Assembly (NCBI GenBank): GCA_019695335.1
Contig: JAIBAF010000021.1
Span: 1-53,501 of the forward strand
Length of the DNA stretch: 53,501 nt
Direction: 5' to 3'
Origin: a bacterium
Lineage (GTDB): Bacteria; CLD3; SB21
Under the pieces are notes generated by a model. The model saw only the letters and a list, made by a program, of their open reading frames with translations. It was not told where the DNA came from and ran no database searches. Shown here one piece after another: positions 16,700 through 26,685 of the stretch. Positions within the stretch are counted from its first letter, which is position 1; each line of letters starts with the position of its first letter. A program made the translations under genes and the position numbers.

Positions 16700-19600
16700 A
16701 TGAAACGCCCGATGGTTACGATTGACGGGAACGAAGCGGCCGCATATGTGGCGCATAAAGTAAGCGAAGTCATAGCGATTTATCCCATTACACCCTCTTC
16801 GGCAATGGGTGAGTGGTCGGACGAATGGTCCTCCCGGGGACAAAAAAACATCTGGGGAACCGTTCCGTCCGTTATGGAAATGCAGTCAGAAGGCGGTGCT
16901 GCCGGAGCCGTACACGGTGCTTTACAGACGGGAGCGCTGACAACCACGTTTACTTCCTCCCAAGGTCTTCTTTTGATGGTGCCTAATATGTTTAAAATTG
17001 CCGGCGAATTGACCTCGACGGTATTCCATATCGCCGCACGCTCGGTCGCAACCCATGCATTGTCCATTTTTGGCGATCATTCCGATGTGATGGCCGTCCG
17101 TGCTACGGGATTTGCACAACTTTGTGCGTTTTCAGTTCAGGAAACGATGGATATGGCCTTGATCGCCCACGCTGCGACGCTCGAAGGACGCGTTCCGGTC
17201 ATGCATTTTTTTGACGGTTTTCGCACTTCGCACGAAGTCATGAAGGTGGAGCAATTGACTGAAGACGATCTGCGCACAATGATTACTGACGACCTTGTGA
17301 GGAAGTTCCGTTCTCGAGCACTTTCGCCTGAAAATCCGGTAATGCGCGGTTCGGCACAAAATCCGGATGTGTTTTTCCAGGCGCGTGAGACAGTCAATCC
17401 GTTTTATCAAAATTTTCCGGCAATTGTTCAAAAAGCTATGGATAAATTTGGGCAACTTACTGGGCGGCAATATCATTTATTCGATTATTACGGTGCGCCG
17501 GATGCCGAACGTGTGATTGTCATGATGGGGTCGGGTGCATTGACGGCGCAGGAAACAGCTGAATTCCTTATGAAGCAAGGCGAGAAAGTCGGAGTCGTCA
17601 AAATTCATCTTTACCGGCCGTTCGCTAAGGAAGCTTTTCTTAAAGTTTTACCGAAGACCGTAAAATCTATCGCCGTTCTCGATCGCACAAAAGAGCCTGG
17701 CAGTTCAGGCGAGCCGTTATATCAGGACGTCATGACGACGCTGAGCGAGGCGATGAATGATAATGCAATGCCACTCGCACAATTTCCGAAAGTCATTGGC
17801 GGGCGATACGGATTATCCTCCAAAGAATTTACACCGGCGATGGTCAAAGCCGTGTTTGACGAATTGAAACAATCGAAGCCGAAAAATCATTTTACCGTTG
17901 GTATTCACGATGATGTCACCATGTCCAGTTTGAAATACGATCCGGCGTTTTCGATCGAACCCAACGACGTCGTGCGTTCGTTATTTTACGGGCTGGGTGC
18001 GGACGGCACGGTCGGAGCTAATAAAAATTCGATCAAAATTATCGGCGAGGATACGGATAATTACGCACAGGGATATTTTGTATACGATTCAAAAAAATCC
18101 GGTTCGGTGACCATTTCTCACTTACGATTCGGTCCGAGAGAAATTAATGCGCCTTATCTTGTCGACTCGGCCAATTTCATCGCGTGCCATCAAATCAGTT
18201 TTCTTGAGAAATACGACATGCTGAAGCCGGCAGTCGAAGGTGCGACGTTTCTGTTAAATAGTCCCTACGGAGCGAACGACGTTTGGAATCAATTACCGAA
18301 ACGGATGCAACAACAGATTATCGCTAAAAAACTAAAATTTTATGTCATTGACGGTTATCGCGTAGCGAAGGAAACCGGTATGGGCGGCCGTTTTAATACG
18401 ATCATGCAAACTTGTTTCTTCGCCATTTCAGGCATTCTCCCTCGCGACAAAGCCATTGAAGCGATCAAACATTCTATCGAAAAAACATACGGCAAAAAAG
18501 GCGAAGAAATTGTCCGGATGAATTTCAATGCCGTCGATCAAACCTTGGCCAATCTATTCCAAGTCGATGTTCCGAAAGCAGTCAGCAGCCAAATTGAAAT
18601 TGCCGCAGCGGTATCATCGAAAGCGCCGGAATTTGTCAGAAACGTTACGGCTAAAATTATTGCCGGAGACGGAGATGAATTGCCCGTGAGCGCGATGCCG
18701 ATTGATGGAACTTTTCCAACGGATACGGCACGATGGGAAAAACGCAATATTGCAATGGAAATTCCCGTGTGGGATCCGAATGTATGCATTCAATGTAATA
18801 AATGTGCGTTGGTTTGTCCTCATGCCACCATTCGCGTTAAGGTATTTGATAATGGTGACTTGAAAAACAAACCGGAAACTTTCAAAGCTGTTCCGTACAA
18901 AGGTAAAGAATTCCCAAATATGATGTATTCAATACAGGTTGCACCGGAAGACTGCACGGGTTGTGGAATTTGCGTCGACGTATGTCCGGCCAAAAATAAA
19001 TCGGAAACGCGCTTGAAAGCGATCAATATGATGCCGCAGGCGCCTTTGCGCGATCAGGAACGGATTAACTGGGATTATTTCCTCGACATTCCGGAAATAG
19101 ATCGTCGTCAGGTTGCCATGAATACTGTCAAAGGTTCGCAATTTTTACAGCCGCTGTTTGAATTTTCAGGCGCGTGTTCCGGATGCGGAGAAACGCCTTA
19201 TTTAAAATTAGTCAGCCAGCTTTTTGGCGATCGCGCTGTGATCGCTAATGCTACCGGCTGTTCCTCTATATACGGTGGCAATTTACCAACGACACCGTGG
19301 GCTAAAAATAAAGACGGACGCGGGCCGGCGTGGGCCAATTCGTTATTTGAAGACAATGCCGAATTCGGACTCGGATTCCGCCTGTCAATTGATAAACAAA
19401 CCGGTTTTGCGCGGGAGATGTTGATGAAACTGGCTACTCAGGTTGGCGGAAATTTAGCCGAATCGATTCTCAATGCCACTCAAAAAACCGAATCGGATAT
19501 CATCGATCAGCGTGAACGCGTGATGGAATTGAAAAAGAAATTAGGATCCATACGCCAGCCTGAAGCCGAAAGTCTTTTGGCCGTTGCCGATATGTTGGTT

Positions 19601-20269
19601 CGTAAAAGTGTGTGGATTATCGGCGGTGACGGTTGGGCCTATGACATCGGTTATGGAGGTCTCGATCACGTGCTGGCATCCGGGCGCAATGTCAATATTC
19701 TCGTTCTTGACACGGAAGTCTATTCCAATACCGGCGGACAAGCTTCTAAATCCACCAACCGCGCAGCCGTTGCGAAATTTGCAGCCAGCGGTAAACGCGT
19801 TTCGAAAAAAGATCTCGGATTGATGGCCATGAGCGCCGGTCACGTGTATGTGGCGCAGGTAGCGATGGGCTCGAGCGATCAGCAAACCGTGAAAGCTTTT
19901 CTTGAAGCAGAAGCGTACGACGGGCCGTCACTGATCATAGCCTACAGCCACTGTATCGCGCACGGTATCAACATGGGACAGGGCATGCGGCAGCAAAAAG
20001 CTGCGGTGGACTGCGGGCATTGGCCGTTGTACCGTTACAATCCGGACTTGGTCTTGGAAGGGCAAAACCCGATGATCCTCGATTCCAAAGCGCCGTCGCT
20101 TGGATTTAAAGATTATGCGTATGCGGAAACACGCTATAAAATGCTGACCAAGAGCGATCCCGACGTGGCTATGCAATTGGCTACTCTTGCACAGGACGAC
20201 ATCAATAAGCGTTGGCATTTTTATGAGCAACTGGCCAAGCTTGATTTTCACACGAATGGAAAAAATTAA
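16700..20269 (+). CDS. nifJ: Pyruvate:ferredoxin (flavodoxin) oxidoreductase, single chain
   Basis: At 1189 aa it has the full fused PFOR architecture. Domain I begins with AIYPITPSSAMGEWSDEWSS; the gamma-like domain lies near 410-630. Two 4Fe-4S motifs, CIQCNKCALVCP (about residue 697) and CTGCGICVDVCP (about 753), form the ferredoxin-like domain. A further Cys pair, CSGCGE, and the thiamine diphosphate site (GDGWAYDIGYGGLDHV; VYSNTGGQASKST) follow. The enzyme oxidises pyruvate with CoA to acetyl-CoA and CO2, passing electrons to ferredoxin or flavodoxin, and can run in reverse. CACGGAGG precedes the ATG. A DHOD-like gene follows 73 bp later. The enzyme is usually oxygen-sensitive, suggesting anaerobic or microaerobic metabolism. 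Confidence 0.96.
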   Translation: MKRPMVTIDGNEAAAYVAHKVSEVIAIYPITPSSAMGEWSDEWSSRGQKNIWGTVPSVMEMQSEGGAAGAVHGALQTGALTTTFTSSQGLLLMVPNMFKIAGELTSTVFHIAARSVATHALSIFGDHSDVMAVRATGFAQLCAFSVQETMDMALIAHAATLEGRVPVMHFFDGFRTSHEVMKVEQLTEDDLRTMITDDLVRKFRSRALSPENPVMRGSAQNPDVFFQARETVNPFYQNFPAIVQKAMDKFGQLTGRQYHLFDYYGAPDAERVIVMMGSGALTAQETAEFLMKQGEKVGVVKIHLYRPFAKEAFLKVLPKTVKSIAVLDRTKEPGSSGEPLYQDVMTTLSEAMNDNAMPLAQFPKVIGGRYGLSSKEFTPAMVKAVFDELKQSKPKNHFTVGIHDDVTMSSLKYDPAFSIEPNDVVRSLFYGLGADGTVGANKNSIKIIGEDTDNYAQGYFVYDSKKSGSVTISHLRFGPREINAPYLVDSANFIACHQISFLEKYDMLKPAVEGATFLLNSPYGANDVWNQLPKRMQQQIIAKKLKFYVIDGYRVAKETGMGGRFNTIMQTCFFAISGILPRDKAIEAIKHSIEKTYGKKGEEIVRMNFNAVDQTLANLFQVDVPKAVSSQIEIAAAVSSKAPEFVRNVTAKIIAGDGDELPVSAMPIDGTFPTDTARWEKRNIAMEIPVWDPNVCIQCNKCALVCPHATIRVKVFDNGDLKNKPETFKAVPYKGKEFPNMMYSIQVAPEDCTGCGICVDVCPAKNKSETRLKAINMMPQAPLRDQERINWDYFLDIPEIDRRQVAMNTVKGSQFLQPLFEFSGACSGCGETPYLKLVSQLFGDRAVIANATGCSSIYGGNLPTTPWAKNKDGRGPAWANSLFEDNAEFGLGFRLSIDKQTGFAREMLMKLATQVGGNLAESILNATQKTESDIIDQRERVMELKKKLGSIRQPEAESLLAVADMLVRKSVWIIGGDGWAYDIGYGGLDHVLASGRNVNILVLDTEVYSNTGGQASKSTNRAAVAKFAASGKRVSKKDLGLMAMSAGHVYVAQVAMGSSDQQTVKAFLEAEAYDGPSLIIAYSHCIAHGINMGQGMRQQKAAVDCGHWPLYRYNPDLVLEGQNPMILDSKAPSLGFKDYAYAETRYKMLTKSDPDVAMQLATLAQDDINKRWHFYEQLAKLDFHTNGKN

Positions 20270-20342
20270 ATTCACTCAAAAGCCAAAAGTAAAAATTTGA
20301 TTTCACTTTGACTTTTGAATTTAATATGAAAGGACTGAAGCG

Positions 20343-21356
20343 ATGGATCTCTCCACAACGTACATGGGCATGAAATTAAAAAACCCAATCGTACCCTCAG
20401 CGTCTCCTTTATCCAAAGATATCGGTAATATCAAACGGATGGAAGATGCAGGCGCCGCCGCCGTCGTCATGTACTCGCTTTTTGAGGAACAAATTGTCCA
20501 TGAATCAATGGAAATGTTTTATCACACTATGCACGGTACGGAGAGTTTTCCGGAAGCATTAAGCTACTTTCCTGAATTGGATAACTATAATCACGGACCT
20601 GAAGAATATCTTGAACACTTACGCAAAGCGCGGGAAGCCGTCGACATTCCAATTATCGCCAGTCTAAACGGGAGTTCGCTCGGCGGTTGGCTTAAATATG
20701 CCAAAAAAATCGAACAAACTGGCGTGGACGGACTGGAACTCAATATGTATTACGTTGCGGCCGATCCGGATAAAAGCGCGGAGGAATTGGAAAATCAATA
20801 TGTCGCTGTGGTGAAATCGTTACAGGATTTAAGTATTCCATTGGCCGTTAAATTGAGTCCGTTCTTTACTTCATTTGGGCATTTTGCCCGACGGCTGGAC
20901 GATGCTGGAGCAGACGGATTGGTGCTTTTCAATCGATTCTATCAACCTGACATCAATCTCGAAACGCTCGAAGTTACTCCTAATGTCGTACTGAGTTCGC
21001 CTTCGGAAATGCGGCTACCGTTGCGATGGATTGCTATTTTATACGGCCACGTAAAAACGAGTTTGGCGGCTACGGGGGGAATTCACACGGCTGAAGATGC
21101 GTTAAAGATGATCATGGCCGGTGCGGATGTAACAATGCTTTGCTCAGTTCTGCTGAAATATGGTATTGATCAGATTGCTGAGATTTTGAAAAGGCTGGAA
21201 TGGTGGTTATCGGAACATGAATACGAATCTCTGCAGCAGATGCGGGGAAGCATGAGCCAAAAATCATACGAAAATCCGGCTGCGTTTGAGAGAGCGAATT
21301 ATATGAAAGCATTAGCGAGTTTTGTCCTGACTGAAGATTTAAAATATCATAACTGA
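20343..21356 (+). CDS. Dihydroorotate dehydrogenase-like flavoprotein, 337 aa
   Basis: The start ([20 protein letters not shown]) and the beta/alpha barrel pattern, including [36 protein letters not shown] and the phosphate-binding [20 protein letters not shown], place it in the DHOD superfamily. The catalytic surroundings differ from true PyrD, so it belongs to the group annotated DHOD-like, often found next to NifJ. Its reaction is not established; proximity suggests a flavin enzyme linked to ferredoxin metabolism. AAAGGA lies upstream of the ATG. It is probably cotranscribed with nifJ. Confidence 0.85.
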   Translation: MDLSTTYMGMKLKNPIVPSASPLSKDIGNIKRMEDAGAAAVVMYSLFEEQIVHESMEMFYHTMHGTESFPEALSYFPELDNYNHGPEEYLEHLRKAREAVDIPIIASLNGSSLGGWLKYAKKIEQTGVDGLELNMYYVAADPDKSAEELENQYVAVVKSLQDLSIPLAVKLSPFFTSFGHFARRLDDAGADGLVLFNRFYQPDINLETLEVTPNVVLSSPSEMRLPLRWIAILYGHVKTSLAATGGIHTAEDALKMIMAGADVTMLCSVLLKYGIDQIAEILKRLEWWLSEHEYESLQQMRGSMSQKSYENPAAFERANYMKALASFVLTEDLKYHN

Positions 21357-21634
21357 AAACTTTCGTAGTGTGTATCATTAAACAAAATCCTGCCTAGCTA
21401 ATCTAAGTCATACAGCGATGAAAACGGGTCTATTGCCCGTACTTTAGTTTTACAAAAAAAAATTGTGAAAAATGGAACTTAATCGCAATCTTAGGCGTTA
21501 AATGAAAGCAAGTAAGGATTTTTTTATTGTAAATAAAGGGCTTAACATCGAAAATTTTGATAAAAAAGTTCCCATAATAAATTTTAAAAATTAATATTTT
21601 TTAACGTAAATCATCTATAGGAAGGTTAGTAAGA

Positions 21635-22492
21635 ATGGCAAGAATCAAGATGCGAATTAATAGTCGGGAGGATCAATCGATTGAAAGATATTTGGAGGAA
21701 ATCAACAAAGTCCCTTTGTTGAAACCGGAAGAAGAAATCGAGCTCGCCAAGCGCATCAAAAAGAATGATAAATTTGCTCTCAAACATCTGGTCGAAGCAA
21801 ATCTTCGTTTCGTCGTCAGTGTTGCGAAAGACTATCAGAATCAGGGATTGCCGCTGAGCGATTTGATCAACGAGGGTAATTTAGGATTGATGAAGGCGGC
21901 CGAACGTTTTGACGAAACGCGTGGATTCAAATTCATTTCCTATGCCGTGTGGTGGATTCGGCAGTCGATTTTGCAAGCGATTGCAGAACATTCACGCATA
22001 GTACGCCTACCGCTCAATCGCGTCGGTATGTTGAATAAAATCGGTAAAGCCTATAATGAACTCGAGCAAGAATTTGAGCGCGAGCCTAGCACGGAAGAAA
22101 TCGCTCACGAACTCGAAATCAAAGATTACGACGTTTCCGATGCATTGCGTATTTCCAAACGACACTTATCGCTGGATGCACCGTTGCAGGAAGACGAAAA
22201 AAGCGTTTTGATGGACACGGTGCCGGACAAAGTGAATCCTTTGCCGGATGATGTGCTCTTGCAAGAGTCCCTCAAAAAAGACATTGAAAATACATTGTCG
22301 TCGTTGAGCGATCGTGAAGCGAAAATCATCAAGCTGTATTTCGGGCTTGGTATCGAGCGATCGTTGACTCTGGAAGAAATTGGCGAAGAATTTAAACTCA
22401 CGCGCGAGCGCGTTCGCCAAATAAAAGAAAAGGCGATCAACAGGCTGCGCCATAAGTCTCGGAGCAAATCGCTTCGGGCGTATCTCGGATAA
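21635..22492 (+). CDS. rpoD: Primary-type RNA polymerase sigma factor, 285 aa
   Basis: Regions 1.2 to 4.2 are present: [20 protein letters not shown] (1.2), [20 protein letters not shown] with [20 protein letters not shown] (2.2-2.4), region 3, and [20 protein letters not shown] (4.2, -35 recognition). Region 1.1 is absent, as in the short primary sigma factors of Bacteroidota and Chlorobiota. A housekeeping role is inferred from completeness of region 2 and this resemblance. AGGAAGG precedes the start. The 278-bp upstream gap is AT-rich and holds no promoter I can call. A strong terminator follows. Confidence 0.92.
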   Translation: MARIKMRINSREDQSIERYLEEINKVPLLKPEEEIELAKRIKKNDKFALKHLVEANLRFVVSVAKDYQNQGLPLSDLINEGNLGLMKAAERFDETRGFKFISYAVWWIRQSILQAIAEHSRIVRLPLNRVGMLNKIGKAYNELEQEFEREPSTEEIAHELEIKDYDVSDALRISKRHLSLDAPLQEDEKSVLMDTVPDKVNPLPDDVLLQESLKKDIENTLSSLSDREAKIIKLYFGLGIERSLTLEEIGEEFKLTRERVRQIKEKAINRLRHKSRSKSLRAYLG

Positions 22493-22500
22493 AAAAAACT

Positions 22501-22532
22501 AAATAAGCCCCGTTTTTCGGGGCTTATTTTTT
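22501..22532 (+). terminator. Rho-independent terminator after rpoD
   Basis: An 11-bp stem, AAATAAGCCCC (22501-22511) / GGGGCTTATTT (22519-22529), closes a GTTTTTC loop and runs into a T-tract. It separates rpoD from the dGTPase-like gene. Confidence 0.92.
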
Positions 22533-22554
22533 ACTTGAATGAAATCATGGAATC

Positions 22555-23889
22555 ATGGAAAAAGTCGATAATAAAGTGAATAATATTTTTATAGATCGCG
22601 GGCGGCAATTTGTCGAAGAGTGGGAAGAAAAGTATCTCTCCCCGTATGCTTGCAAAAGCAAGGCCCGTCATCATACACGTGTATTTGAGGAAATCGACGA
22701 TGCTCATCGTACGGCCTTCCAGCGCGACCGCGACCGAATTATTTATTCCAATTCTTTTCGCAATTTGAGTGACAAACGGCAGGTTCTGATCGAACGCAAC
22801 AGCGAACGCAATCGCAGCCGTCTGACCAATACCGTCGAAGTAGTGCAGGTGTCGAAAGCCATAGCGCAGGCTATGGGACTCAATGAGGACCTGACCGAGG
22901 CCATTGCACTCGGGCATGATCTGGGCCATCCGCCGTTCGGTTTTATGGGCGAAGAAATACTGGATGAAATTCTCAGCGGCGATGATCGTGTGGACAACGT
23001 ATTAAGCGGCCAGGATTTCGGCGGATTCAAACACAATTACCAAAGTCTGCGTGTCGTCGATAAGCTCGAAAAGAAATACGGGTACGAAGGACTTAATCTT
23101 ACGGCGGTGGTACGCGAAGGCATTCTTAAACACACCAGCACACGATGCGAGAAATATAATTATCCCGATACCAATCTCGACGGATTGCATTATGAACATC
23201 TGATGTCGCTGACTTTGGAAGGGCAGGTTGCGGCGATAGCCGATCAGATCGCACAACGAACGTATGATCTCGAAGATATTGTGCGAGCCAATTACATTTC
23301 TCTGAAAGATTTGCGTGGCATTAAAATCATCCAGGAAGTCGAACAAGAATACAAGATTGAACCGTTATGGAATACCAATACAGACGAGTATATCAATTTG
23401 CTGGTAAGCGCACTTGTTCGTATGATGGTCAGTGATGTGATCGACAATACGATTCGCCGCATAGAAGATTTTTGCCGGAGGAAAAACCGGCTATCGGATT
23501 TTGACGAATGGTTGGTTATTTTCAGTCTCGAAGTCAATCGCAAGCAAAAAGAACTTGATATGTTTATCCAGAAAGAACTCGGCAATAATTTTCAGGTCAA
23601 CCGTGCCAATAGTAAAAGCCAAAAAGTTGTGCGCAAACTTTTTAAAGCTTATTATACCAACCCATTGCAAATGGATGACAAATTTCTCGGAAGATACACG
23701 TCAAAAAAAGTTGACGTCCAGTTTGATCTGAGAAAATTACCTCCGAAATTGGTGCGCGAGAAAATAAAAGAATTTCAACAAGATCCGTTGTATGCCCGTC
23801 ATATTGCTGATTATGTTGCCAGCATGACTGACAGTTTTGCGATCCAGGAATACAAAGCGATTTATATTCCGGAAATTACACATCTCTAA
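22555..23889 (+). CDS. dGTPase-like HD protein with altered active site, 444 aa
   Basis: Clearly homologous to dNTP triphosphohydrolases along its length: RTAFQRDRDRIIYSNSFRNL, LGHDLGHPPFG, GLNLTAVVREGILKH and a C-terminal IADYVASMTDSFAIQEY. Canonical enzymes hydrolyse dGTP/dNTP to the nucleoside and triphosphate with a metal held by H...HD...D. Here the first metal His is Asn92 (RLTNTVEV instead of RLTHSxEV) and the catalytic His after PPFG is Phe130 (GFMGE instead of GHAGE); His121-Asp122, Glu133 and Asp230 remain. The paralog at 47545-48852 keeps all of these. It is followed 5 bp later by the YbbR gene and may be a regulatory or ligand-binding protein. Confidence 0.85.
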   Translation: MEKVDNKVNNIFIDRGRQFVEEWEEKYLSPYACKSKARHHTRVFEEIDDAHRTAFQRDRDRIIYSNSFRNLSDKRQVLIERNSERNRSRLTNTVEVVQVSKAIAQAMGLNEDLTEAIALGHDLGHPPFGFMGEEILDEILSGDDRVDNVLSGQDFGGFKHNYQSLRVVDKLEKKYGYEGLNLTAVVREGILKHTSTRCEKYNYPDTNLDGLHYEHLMSLTLEGQVAAIADQIAQRTYDLEDIVRANYISLKDLRGIKIIQEVEQEYKIEPLWNTNTDEYINLLVSALVRMMVSDVIDNTIRRIEDFCRRKNRLSDFDEWLVIFSLEVNRKQKELDMFIQKELGNNFQVNRANSKSQKVVRKLFKAYYTNPLQMDDKFLGRYTSKKVDVQFDLRKLPPKLVREKIKEFQQDPLYARHIADYVASMTDSFAIQEYKAIYIPEITHL

Positions 23890-23894
23890 GCGTT

Positions 23895-24836
23895 ATGAAA
23901 TTGCTACGCAGCTATCGTATTTTTTTTGTGTCTATCGCCATTGCATTTTTGATGTGGTTTTACGTCAAACTCACATCGAACTTTACCCATACCATTGACA
24001 TTCCGTTTCAGGTCATTAATGTCAAACCGGGTTTTGGAATTGTTTCCGACTTACCCGAAACCATTCCCGTTGTTTTTGAAGCCGATGGTAAAACGCTATT
24101 AGGCATCAAGTTTTTTTACGATGTTCGCTACCAACTGGATCTGGCGCAATTCAAAGATAATCCGGTAATTTATCCGGCTAATTTTGTACAGAACATTAAA
24201 ATGCCGGTTAAAACCAATGTTAAAATTGTAGAAATTGCCTATCACGATACGGTGGCGATCCACTCTGAAAACCTGGTAACCAAAAAAGTTCCCATCATTC
24301 CAGCAGTCGACGTGTCGTGCGCTCCCGGATACATCTGGGTGGGAGGATTTCGTGTACATCCCGATTCAGTGGTTGTCGAATGTCCGGTGAGCTTTGCCGA
24401 ACAGTTGACTGAAATAAAGGCAACAGCCGAACCTATTTACAATCTGACTGAAGATCACACGATCACACTGGAATCGATGCCAACTAAAAATAAATTCATT
24501 CATGTGGAATCGGTGGATAAAATAACAGCGACTCTGGATATTCAGCCGTTGGGAGAAACCGTATTGGAGAATCTTCCGGTGCGTCTGATTAATGTTCCTC
24601 ATGATATTAATATCATTGTACAACCGTCAACATTTTCTATTCGTGTCCGAAGCGGAGTCGATTTCCTGTCGAACCTTTCCAAAGACAGCATTCGCGGCGT
24701 GATTGATTATGCGTTGGAACAGTCGTTGAATCGTGTCGAACCGCAGTTGACCATTCAGGTTCCGCGTGATGTTGCGTGGAGTCAGGTTACTCCTTCCCGA
24801 TTTAAACTGGTCATTCTGAATGAATCCATCCCATGA
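23895..24836 (+). CDS. YbbR/CdaR-like domain protein, 313 aa
   Basis: One N-terminal membrane segment (YRIFFVSIAIAFLMWFYVKL) anchors a series of YbbR-like beta domains, about three repeats of some 80 residues, visible as recurring pairs such as VPIIPAVDVSCAPGYIW and RVHPDSVVVECP. In Firmicutes the related CdaR regulates the diadenylate cyclase CdaA; no cyclase gene is present here, so that role is not shown. The domain faces the periplasm. The gene starts 5 bp after the dGTPase-like gene and overlaps tsaD by 17 bp, indicating one operon. Confidence 0.75.
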   Translation: MKLLRSYRIFFVSIAIAFLMWFYVKLTSNFTHTIDIPFQVINVKPGFGIVSDLPETIPVVFEADGKTLLGIKFFYDVRYQLDLAQFKDNPVIYPANFVQNIKMPVKTNVKIVEIAYHDTVAIHSENLVTKKVPIIPAVDVSCAPGYIWVGGFRVHPDSVVVECPVSFAEQLTEIKATAEPIYNLTEDHTITLESMPTKNKFIHVESVDKITATLDIQPLGETVLENLPVRLINVPHDINIIVQPSTFSIRVRSGVDFLSNLSKDSIRGVIDYALEQSLNRVEPQLTIQVPRDVAWSQVTPSRFKLVILNESIP

Positions 24837-25848
24837 TCATTTGATCACATTGGCGATCGAAACTTCCTGTGACGATACATCCGTTGCGGTACTGCGTGGG
24901 CAAACAGTCATTTCCAATCTCGTTTCCTCGCAGATCAATCGGCGTTTTGGCGGTATTGTACCGGAGTTGGCTGCGCGGGCACATCAAGCTGGTATCTTGC
25001 CGGTATTACGATCTGCTCTTGATGAAGCACATCTTGCAAAAAAGGATATTAACTTAATTGCCGTGACCTATGGCCCCGGATTAATCGGAAGTTTATTGGT
25101 TGGATTGAATGTAGCAAAAGGCTTGGCGTTCGGACTTAAGAAGCCGTTAATCGGAGTCAATCATATCGAAGCTCACATACTCGCATCGTTTCTGGAGAAA
25201 GAAACCCCGACTTTACCGGTAGTCGCTCTCGTAGTGTCAGGCGGTCATACGTTGCTCGTACTGGTCAAAGCCATCGGTGATTATCAGTTGCTCGGATCGA
25301 CGGTAGATGATGCTGCTGGAGAATGTTTTGACAAAGTGGCCAGATTGCTCGGCTTGCAACCGGCTGAAGACAGTATGATGGGAGGGCCTTTGATTGACCA
25401 GTTGGCGAAACACGGAAACGCATCTAAATTTACCTTTCCAAGACCACTGCTAAAAGATCGGAATTTGAATTTCAGTTTCAGTGGCCTTAAAACTTCCGTA
25501 ATGAATTTTCTCAAACCACGTTCGTCCAATGAGATTGAAAATGATTTGAGCGATATTTGTGCCGGATTTCAGGAAGCGGTAGTGGATGTATTAGTGGAAA
25601 AATCGATACGTGCTTGTCTTGATTACGGCGTTTCGGAGTTGGTCATTACCGGCGGTGTGGCGGCCAATTCACGACTGCGCGTACGAATGAAAGAACGATC
25701 CGATCGTGAAGGAATTAAGCTCTTCGTTCCTTCTCCGGCCTGGTGTACGGACAATGCGGCGATGATTGGAATTACCGGCTGGCTCAAATATAAAAAAGGC
25801 GTTATTTCAACGATGGAATTGTCGCCGCAACCCGCGCTACAGTGGTGA
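24820..25848 (+). CDS. tsaD: tRNA N6-adenosine threonylcarbamoyltransferase TsaD
   Basis: A 342-aa ASKHA-fold enzyme with LAIETSCDDTSVAVL at the N-terminus, the GPGLIGSLLVGLNVAKG motif, the metal-binding HIEAH (NHIEAHILAS), VVSGGHTLL, and VITGGVAANSRLR near the C-terminus. It transfers the threonylcarbamoyl group to A37 of ANN-decoding tRNAs in the t6A complex with TsaB and TsaE; neither is in this window. The start lies 17 bp inside the YbbR gene, which is translational coupling, and no better start is seen. Length and motifs are complete. Confidence 0.95.
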   Translation: MNPSHDHLITLAIETSCDDTSVAVLRGQTVISNLVSSQINRRFGGIVPELAARAHQAGILPVLRSALDEAHLAKKDINLIAVTYGPGLIGSLLVGLNVAKGLAFGLKKPLIGVNHIEAHILASFLEKETPTLPVVALVVSGGHTLLVLVKAIGDYQLLGSTVDDAAGECFDKVARLLGLQPAEDSMMGGPLIDQLAKHGNASKFTFPRPLLKDRNLNFSFSGLKTSVMNFLKPRSSNEIENDLSDICAGFQEAVVDVLVEKSIRACLDYGVSELVITGGVAANSRLRVRMKERSDREGIKLFVPSPAWCTDNAAMIGITGWLKYKKGVISTMELSPQPALQW

Positions 25849-25865
25849 TTGCCACAAAAATAGTA

Positions 25866-25895
25866 TTGACTTTTTAAAATTTTTTAGCATATATT
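25866..25895 (+). promoter_or_regulatory. Candidate promoter of the exbB-exbD-exbD-tonB operon
   Basis: TTGACT (25866-25871), an 18-base AT-rich spacer, TATATT (25890-25895). It lies just after the tsaD stop and would give a leader of about 140 bases before the exbB ATG at 26041. Confidence 0.55.
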
Positions 25896-26040
25896 GACCC
25901 GCTTTTTTAAGGCAATTCTGTAAACAACACTATTCTGATATCCAATCTTATTTTACTTGTCACATACATACTTTTTCACCAAAAAAATTGAGATTTAGTA
26001 ATTTAACTCACACATCTTTTAAAATGGAGGATCCTTTTTT

Positions 26041-26667
26041 ATGGAGAAAACATTAATTGATTACTACTGGGATGGTGGCGGATTTATGCATCCGATTCTT
26101 TTTTGTTGGGTCGTCGGTTTAGCCATTTGTATTGAACGATTTATAACGTTAACCCGTTCTGGCATCAATACGCGTCAATTTTTAAACAAGATTAAAGGTG
26201 CTTTAGATGAAGGTGGCGTTCAACGTGCCGTTGAAGTATGTGCTAACCAAAAGGGTTCAGTCGCTTCGATATTTCATGCCGGTTTGATGCGTATGGATAA
26301 AGGAATCGATCAGGTTGAAAAAGCGATTGTCAATGCCGGTGCGATTGAAATGGCTTTCCTCGAAAGAGGTATGATCTGGATTGCATTCTTTATTGCCATG
26401 GCTCCAATGCTCGGTTTCACCGGTACGGTGCAGGGTATGATTTTAGCATTCGAAGCTATCGCTAAAGCTAATGATATTTCTCCCAGCATCGTTGCGACCG
26501 GTATCGGCGTTGCTCTTTTGACAACCTTATTCGGTCTTGTAGTCGCTATGAATCTTCAATTTTTCCATAACTATTTTACAGCTAAAATCAATCGCTTGAT
26601 CGTTGACATGGAAGACAGTTCAGCTGCACTCGTGGAAGCGCTTGTCGAAATCGAACAAAAGAAGTAA
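26041..26667 (+). CDS. exbB: ExbB/TolQ/MotA-family proton channel subunit
   Basis: 208 aa with three membrane segments (residues about 15-32, 113-135, 155-180) and the family core MIWIAFFIAMAPMLGFTGTV then QGMILAFEAIAKAND, followed by ISPSIVATGIGVALLTTLFG. It forms the pentameric stator that, with ExbD, uses the proton gradient to drive TonB. GGAGG lies a few bases before the ATG. Two exbD genes and tonB follow on the same strand with gaps of 18, 15 and 69 bp. Confidence 0.92.
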   Translation: MEKTLIDYYWDGGGFMHPILFCWVVGLAICIERFITLTRSGINTRQFLNKIKGALDEGGVQRAVEVCANQKGSVASIFHAGLMRMDKGIDQVEKAIVNAGAIEMAFLERGMIWIAFFIAMAPMLGFTGTVQGMILAFEAIAKANDISPSIVATGIGVALLTTLFGLVVAMNLQFFHNYFTAKINRLIVDMEDSSAALVEALVEIEQKK

Positions 26668-26685
26668 TTCAACCAAGGAAAAGCC

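Noticed and set aside
25849-26040. Riboswitch or small RNA before exbB
   Set aside because: Only a promoter-like pair is visible; the leader shows no stable stem that I can support.
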